Source of the DNA: a virus
IMG/VR virus record: IMGVR_UViG_3300025099_000150
Coordinates: 1 to 23,403 of that record
Direction: 5' to 3' (one strand)
DNA: 23,403 nucleotides
Shown here: positions 19,203 to 23,403 of the stretch, piece after piece
Layout of the letters: every line of letters starts with the position of its first letter
Position numbering within the stretch: position 1 is the stretch's first letter
Notes under the pieces: generated by a model
What the model saw: only the letters and a program-made list of their open reading frames with translations
Told to the model about the DNA's origin: nothing
Databases searched by the model: none
Made by a program: the position numbers and the translations under genes

Positions 19203-20415
19203 GGTACTATCTATTTGTTTAAACCACGAACACTACAACAAAATTCGTAGGTTTATTAATGTTGACATGTTTAATCACGAATATGGCATGGTATACACCC
19301 TAATAGAGAAAATACATGACAAATATCCTGAAAAGGTACTAAATCTGCGAGAATTAAAGGTCATGTATGCTGACCTATATCCCGCAGTACCAAAGGCTAC
19401 TAGGCAGAATATAGTAGATAAAATAGATGAATTGGATGAAAATAGTTCTATATCGGAACTAAATTTTGATGCTATAAAAAACTTTTGGGCTAGGCAACAA
19501 GCAAAAGAAATAGGAGAAAAAGCCGTTGACATTTATACTGGTGCTGACAAAGACATAAGTAGTCTACGAAGATTAGTAGAAATGTTAGACGAACAAAACA
19601 TGGTAGGTAGCGAAACTTATCATTTAGTACAAGAAGATTTAGAAGAATTATTTACATTAAATGGTAATAGTGGAGAGTTTAAACACAGGTTACTAACAAT
19701 AGCTGACAATGTTCCCGCTTTAGAACGAGGACACTTTGCTATTTTATTTGCTAGACCAGAAATAGGTAAGACGACATTTTCTAGTTTTAATGCATCTGGT
19801 TACATACAACAAGGAAAGAAAGTTACATATTGGGCAAATGAAGAACCCGCAGTTAGAATTAAACTTAGAATAGTACAATCATATTTTAATCAAACAAAAG
19901 AACATATTGCTGACAACTTAGAAAATTATAAAGAAGAATACCTAACAAAAATAAAACCTTTGTTAACAGTTTTTGATAGTGTAGGTACACACATTGATGA
20001 AATAAATGAGTACGCAAGAATTTATAAACCCGATGTAATGTTTATAGACCAACTTGACAAAGTTCACATAACTGGTAATTACAATAGAACAGATGAAAAA
20101 CTAAAAGATGTTTACGTTAGGGCAAGAGAAATAGCAAAACGACATGAATGTTTAATGTGGGCTGTGTCACAAGCTAGTTATGAGGCAGAAGGTAAATCAA
20201 TAATAGATTATTCTATGTTAGATAATTCACGAACAGGTAAGGCGGGAGAAGCAGATTTAATTTTAGGCATAGGTAGAGGTGCTGATAACAATGATTTATC
20301 AGACCCTTATCGTTGCATAACAGTAAGTAAAAATAAATTAAATGGTTGGCATGGTTCAAGACATGCAAGAATAAGTATACAGAGGGGAGTTTTTGAAAGT
20401 GATAACGACAGTTGA
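19189..20415 (+). CDS. Replicative DNA helicase (DnaB/T7 gp4 type)
   Basis: This 408-residue protein is a hexameric helicase of the RecA-fold DnaB/gp4 group. Residues 1-135 are a helical N-terminal domain (FNHEYGMVYTLIEKIHDKYP) like DnaB-N. The motor has Walker A ARPEIGKTT (188-196, Lys194), the catalytic Glu in NEEP (218), Walker B VMFIDQLD (283-290, Asp287) and the sensor MWAVSQAS with Gln328. The P-loop is atypical, with Ala-Arg-Pro-Glu-Ile where most have G-x-x-x-x. It overlaps the primase gene by 14 bases and the exonuclease gene by about 17, so translation is likely coupled. Confidence 0.93.
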   Translation: MIHTEVLSICLNHEHYNKIRRFINVDMFNHEYGMVYTLIEKIHDKYPEKVLNLRELKVMYADLYPAVPKATRQNIVDKIDELDENSSISELNFDAIKNFWARQQAKEIGEKAVDIYTGADKDISSLRRLVEMLDEQNMVGSETYHLVQEDLEELFTLNGNSGEFKHRLLTIADNVPALERGHFAILFARPEIGKTTFSSFNASGYIQQGKKVTYWANEEPAVRIKLRIVQSYFNQTKEHIADNLENYKEEYLTKIKPLLTVFDSVGTHIDEINEYARIYKPDVMFIDQLDKVHITGNYNRTDEKLKDVYVRAREIAKRHECLMWAVSQASYEAEGKSIIDYSMLDNSRTGKAGEADLILGIGRGADNNDLSDPYRCITVSKNKLNGWHGSRHARISIQRGVFESDNDS

Positions 20416-20944
20416 TGTAGAAACAACATTTGATGTTGATGACGAAAATAAAATAACATCTAGTCCATTTAACGGAAACAATTTAGTTTCTGTTGGTTAT
20501 AAGATTGATGACAATCCAGTTGAGTATTTATGTTTTTATCATAGAGACGAACCACCAACACCTAATGCACAAAAGATTTTACAAAATGTTTTAGATAAAA
20601 CTGATGTACTTATAGGACATAACATAAAATTTGATTTTAGTTGGTTAGTACAATGTGGTTTTACTTACGATAAAAAATTACATGACACTATGGTTATGGA
20701 ATATATTATGGCAAGAGGTATTAAGTGGGGATTTTCATTAGAAGATTGTTGTAAAAGAAAAGGTGTTGCACTTAAAAAAAGTGAACTAATTCAACCATTT
20801 ATGAAGAATAGAGTATCCTATGAAAGAATACCTTGGAATATTGTTTATGAATATGGTAAACAAGATGTTGAAAGTACTTATCAATTAGCAATAGCACAGC
20901 TAAGTAAATTTAAGATGAGTTGGGGAGATTTATATGACAACTAG
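20399..20944 (+). CDS. 3'-5' proofreading exonuclease (DEDDy)
   Basis: This 181-residue protein is a stand-alone version of the exonuclease domain of family A polymerases. Motif I is TTVDVETT (Asp6/Glu8), motif II is LIGHNIKFDFSWL (Asp79) and motif III is the tyrosine type, YGKQDVEST (Tyr152/Asp156). Proofreading is supplied in trans because the polymerase gene that follows lacks the domain. The GTG at 20399 is preferred: GGAG ends nine bases before it and the product begins MITTVDVET. A TTG at 20393 would add two residues at poor spacing. It overlaps the helicase and polymerase genes. Confidence 0.92.
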   Translation: MITTVDVETTFDVDDENKITSSPFNGNNLVSVGYKIDDNPVEYLCFYHRDEPPTPNAQKILQNVLDKTDVLIGHNIKFDFSWLVQCGFTYDKKLHDTMVMEYIMARGIKWGFSLEDCCKRKGVALKKSELIQPFMKNRVSYERIPWNIVYEYGKQDVESTYQLAIAQLSKFKMSWGDLYDN

Positions 20945-22487
20945 CATTGCACCAACAATACAAATGTCAATGGAACTAACAAAAGTTTTAGCTGACATTG
21001 AAATGAATGGTTTACATATTAACACTGAAATTTTAAATAACATAAAAGTTAAATTTGAAAAAGAGTTAGTAGACTTACAAAAATATTTAAATGAAAAAGT
21101 AAAAATATTTATGGGTGACACTCCTATAAATTTAGATTCACCAGAAGATAGGTCTGTACTTTTTTATTCAATGAAAGTTACTGACAAAAAAATGTGGGCT
21201 AGAAGATTTAATATTGGTTATGAAGAAAGAGGTAATACAAGAAAACCTAAAAGAAGAACTAATTTTGCTAACATAAATGATTTTTATGTAGAAATAAATT
21301 CTTTAGCAAGAGCAGAGTTTAAAACGCATGGCACTATATGTCATAACTGTGAAGGAACTGGTAAGTACACTTACATGAAAAAAGATGGTACACCTAGTAA
21401 TGTAAAAAGACATTGTAAAACTTGTAGTACAAAAGGTTTAATATTTAGAAATACAGATGAAAGAGCGGGGCTTAAATTAAGACCTAGAAATGTTATTGAT
21501 TGTTCTGCTATGGGATTTAAAACTGATAAAGTAGTTTTAGAAAGTTATTTATCAACAACAAAAGGTGTAGTTCACGAATTTTTAAAAAGGTATGTACGCT
21601 ATTCTGCTATAAGAACTTACCTAAGAACTTTTGTTGATGGTATGCAAAAAGCTATTAGTAAAGATGGGATGGTACATCCACAATTTATGCAATGCGTTAC
21701 AAGTACTGGCAGACTATCTTCTCGTAATCCTAACTTCCAAAACATGCCTAGAGGTAATACTTTTCCTGTTAGAGAATGTGTTACATCTAGGTGGGAAGGT
21801 GGAAAGATATTAGAAGGGGATTATTCACAATTAGAATTTAGAGTTGCAGGATTTTTAGCTAATGATGAACAAGTTTTAAAAGACATAAAAAACAAAGTTG
21901 ATGTTCATAGTTATACTGCAAAGATACTTGGAGTGTCACGACAAAAAGCTAAGTCAGATACTTTTAAACCGCTATATGGGGGTATCTTAGGTACTCCAAA
22001 ACAGATGCAATACTATCGTGCTTTTAAAAATAAGTATTCGGGAATAACTAGGTGGCATACTGAGTTACAAAACGAAGCACTTATGTCAAGTAAGATAAGA
22101 TTACCTAGTGGGAGACAGTATTTTTTCCCAAATGTTGAGAGATTACGCAGTGGAAGTGTAACAAATTCTACTGCTATTAAGAATTATCCTGTACAAGGGT
22201 TTGCAACAGCAGATTTGTTGCCACTTGCACTAATTAATTTAAATAAGCTATTGACAAAAAACGAATTAAAGTCTATAGTGTGTAACACAGTACATGATAG
22301 TATCGTTTTGGATGTGTATCCAGACGAAGATAAACAAGCTATCGAAACTTTAAAAGAGGCTATGCTGTCTATTTCAGATGAATGTGAAAAGCGGTATGGT
22401 TTTAAATATACGATGCCAATAGGAATCGAATTAAAAATAGGGGATGATTGGCTGAATATGAAGGAGGTATATAATTCCGATGATTGA
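20934..22487 (+). CDS. DNA polymerase, family A (polymerase domain only)
   Basis: This 517-residue replicative polymerase lacks an exonuclease domain, which is encoded just upstream. Motif A is GDYSQLEFRV (Asp296, Glu301). Motif B is RQKAKSDTFKPLYGG (Arg336, Lys340, Phe344, Tyr348), where Phe344 aligns with E. coli Pol I Phe762. Motif C is TVHDSIVLDV (His454/Asp455), with Ser in place of the usual Glu after HD. Residues 136-168 carry an inserted zinc-ribbon-like element, CHNCEGTGK and HCKTCSTKG, of the DnaJ CxxCxGxG style. GGGGAG precedes ATG at 20934. The overlap with the ssDNA-binding gene is 8 bases. Confidence 0.96.
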   Translation: MTTSIAPTIQMSMELTKVLADIEMNGLHINTEILNNIKVKFEKELVDLQKYLNEKVKIFMGDTPINLDSPEDRSVLFYSMKVTDKKMWARRFNIGYEERGNTRKPKRRTNFANINDFYVEINSLARAEFKTHGTICHNCEGTGKYTYMKKDGTPSNVKRHCKTCSTKGLIFRNTDERAGLKLRPRNVIDCSAMGFKTDKVVLESYLSTTKGVVHEFLKRYVRYSAIRTYLRTFVDGMQKAISKDGMVHPQFMQCVTSTGRLSSRNPNFQNMPRGNTFPVRECVTSRWEGGKILEGDYSQLEFRVAGFLANDEQVLKDIKNKVDVHSYTAKILGVSRQKAKSDTFKPLYGGILGTPKQMQYYRAFKNKYSGITRWHTELQNEALMSSKIRLPSGRQYFFPNVERLRSGSVTNSTAIKNYPVQGFATADLLPLALINLNKLLTKNELKSIVCNTVHDSIVLDVYPDEDKQAIETLKEAMLSISDECEKRYGFKYTMPIGIELKIGDDWLNMKEVYNSDD

Positions 22488-23319
22488 AAATAATACACAA
22501 ACTACTGCTATTACTATACCAAATGATGTAACGTCATTAAGTGATGCAGAACTAATGAAACTAACAGGGCAATTAGATAATAACAGCCAAGAAGGCTCAG
22601 TACTATCGAGATTGTCTATAAACTATCAAACAGAAGATGAGAATGATAATCCTCTACCGAGGGGTCATTACACTCTAAAAGTTGACGGAGATAGTGTATA
22701 CGCTAAAACCGCAAAGTTTAGACCTTTTATGAGGATGTTTGCTTATAGCTATTGGGATAATAATGAGGAGGTTTTTACATCTAGTGTGCAAAGACATTCT
22801 TTAGGAGACCAGTTTCCAGATTCTCATGGAGGTTATAAGTGTGGAAAATTATCTAGAGAGCAACTTGAGGCATTACCCGAAAGTGACCCTCAAAGGGTAA
22901 TTCAGAGCTCTATAAAATGTAACCAAGTTATTTACGGGGTTGCTGATATGGATGGCAAATCATCTGATGGTAAGGATGTTAGCTTAAAACAAATTCCTTG
23001 TGTTGTTTATGCTAAAGGTGTTAATTACATACCTATGAGTACAATACTAAAATCTTTAGCTACTCAAAAGAAACCAATGATAAGAAACACTCTCTTGTTA
23101 TCTACTAAAAAGCAAAAGTCTGGTGGTAACACTTTCTTTGCTATGGATATTAAGATTGGGGAATCAGCAGAGCTTTCTGAAAAAGATGCTGATTTATTAA
23201 AAGAATTTGCGGCTGTAACAAAGTCCGTAAATGAAGGCGTTATGGAGAAACATAGAACTGCTGTTAAACAACAAACTAAAGATGGCGACCACTCCCTAGC
23301 TATTGAGTTAGACGAATAA
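22480..23319 (+). CDS. Probable ssDNA-binding protein
   Basis: This 279-residue protein directly follows the polymerase and is a likely functional counterpart of T7 gp2.5. The central part (residues about 45-215) is beta-rich: LPRGHYTLKVDGDSVYAKTA, then FRPFMRMFAYSYWD and later IPCVVYAKGVNYIPMST, as in an OB-fold with aromatics. The C-terminal end is acidic (SLAIELDE), a hallmark of phage ssDNA-binding proteins that contact polymerase and helicase. Assignment rests on position, tail and composition because the fold is not certain. A strong AAGGAGG site lies 12 bases before ATG at 22480. Confidence 0.65.
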   Translation: MIENNTQTTAITIPNDVTSLSDAELMKLTGQLDNNSQEGSVLSRLSINYQTEDENDNPLPRGHYTLKVDGDSVYAKTAKFRPFMRMFAYSYWDNNEEVFTSSVQRHSLGDQFPDSHGGYKCGKLSREQLEALPESDPQRVIQSSIKCNQVIYGVADMDGKSSDGKDVSLKQIPCVVYAKGVNYIPMSTILKSLATQKKPMIRNTLLLSTKKQKSGGNTFFAMDIKIGESAELSEKDADLLKEFAAVTKSVNEGVMEKHRTAVKQQTKDGDHSLAIELDE

Positions 23320-23338
23320 CAGTATGTTATCTACTCTA

Positions 23339-23356
23339 ATAGAGAATTTTCTCTAT
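23339..23356. other. Palindrome after the replication operon
   Basis: ATAGAGAA and TTCTCTAT flank a TT centre 20 bases after the last replication gene. The stem is perfect but the loop is tiny, so it may act as DNA dyad or as part of a larger terminator with the next hairpin. Confidence 0.6.
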
Positions 23357-23366
23357 GACGCAGTTG

Positions 23367-23391
23367 GGGGAAAGTCTAAACCGCTTTCCCC
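23367..23391 (+). terminator. Probable terminator hairpin of the replication operon
   Basis: An 8-base perfect stem GGGGAAAG/CTTTCCCC (23367-23374 and 23384-23391) with a 9-base loop is followed by TGCTATTATTAA. The U-tract is weak, so termination could be partial. It lies 48 bases after the last gene. Confidence 0.6.
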
Positions 23392-23403
23392 TGCTATTAT
23401 TAA

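Noticed and set aside
22184-22498. 104-codon minus-strand frame opposite the polymerase end
   Set aside because: It is antisense to strongly conserved polymerase motifs and has no ribosome site.

Overview
The window looks like about 23 kb of a tailed-phage genome, most likely a podovirus-type marine phage infecting an alphaproteobacterium. It is strongly A+T-rich (about two thirds by eye). Genes are packed end to end with 1-17 base overlaps. It carries a phage head and packaging module, a T7-like split replisome and many small phage genes. The host inference rests on a GcrA-like regulator (GcrA is an alphaproteobacterial family) and on a resemblance, recalled and not tested, to pelagiphage and uncultured marine phage genes. 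No integrase, repressor, tRNA, CRISPR array or phage RNA polymerase was recognised. DNA polymerase has Phe at the position equivalent to E. coli Pol I 762, which is usually associated with virulent phages.

Layout. (1) 1-11632, all minus strand, is the late head/packaging operon, transcribed right to left: small terminase candidate, three small basic proteins with a shared C-terminal tail, two small genes, large terminase, a 355-residue protein with the same kind of tail, a small gene, portal, a small gene overprinted on the portal end, an 894-residue virion protein with a muralytic-like C-terminus, scaffold, major capsid protein and the start of one more gene. A near-perfect sigma70-type promoter (TTGACA-N16-TATAAT) sits just upstream. 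(2) 11633-12452 is non-coding and rich in dyads. A second near-perfect promoter, divergent from the first, fires rightward into it although no plus-strand gene lies there. (3) 12453-18278, minus strand, is an early/middle operon set of small genes (DUF932-like, gp88/DUF7227-like, SH3-like, HExxH protein, lipoprotein, GcrA-like). Two identical 33-base intrinsic terminators divide it, each preceded by a possible 24-residue membrane peptide. A 400-base gap at 16253-16651 inside this set is filled with nested inverted repeats and is the best candidate for an undescribed structured RNA. (4) 18279-18419 is a divergent control region with two TTGACA boxes flanking an A-tract. (5) 18420-23319, plus strand, is the replication operon: primase, helicase, 3'-5' exonuclease, DNA polymerase A and a probable ssDNA-binding protein. 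It ends in hairpins.

How it works together (inference): the divergent region at 18.3 kb starts replication rightward and the small-gene operon leftward. The 11.7 kb promoter starts late structural transcription leftward and a non-coding transcript rightward. The most noteworthy observations are the structured 16.3-16.65 kb region, the glycine/lysine tail shared by four late proteins, and the gene overprinted on the portal C-terminus.
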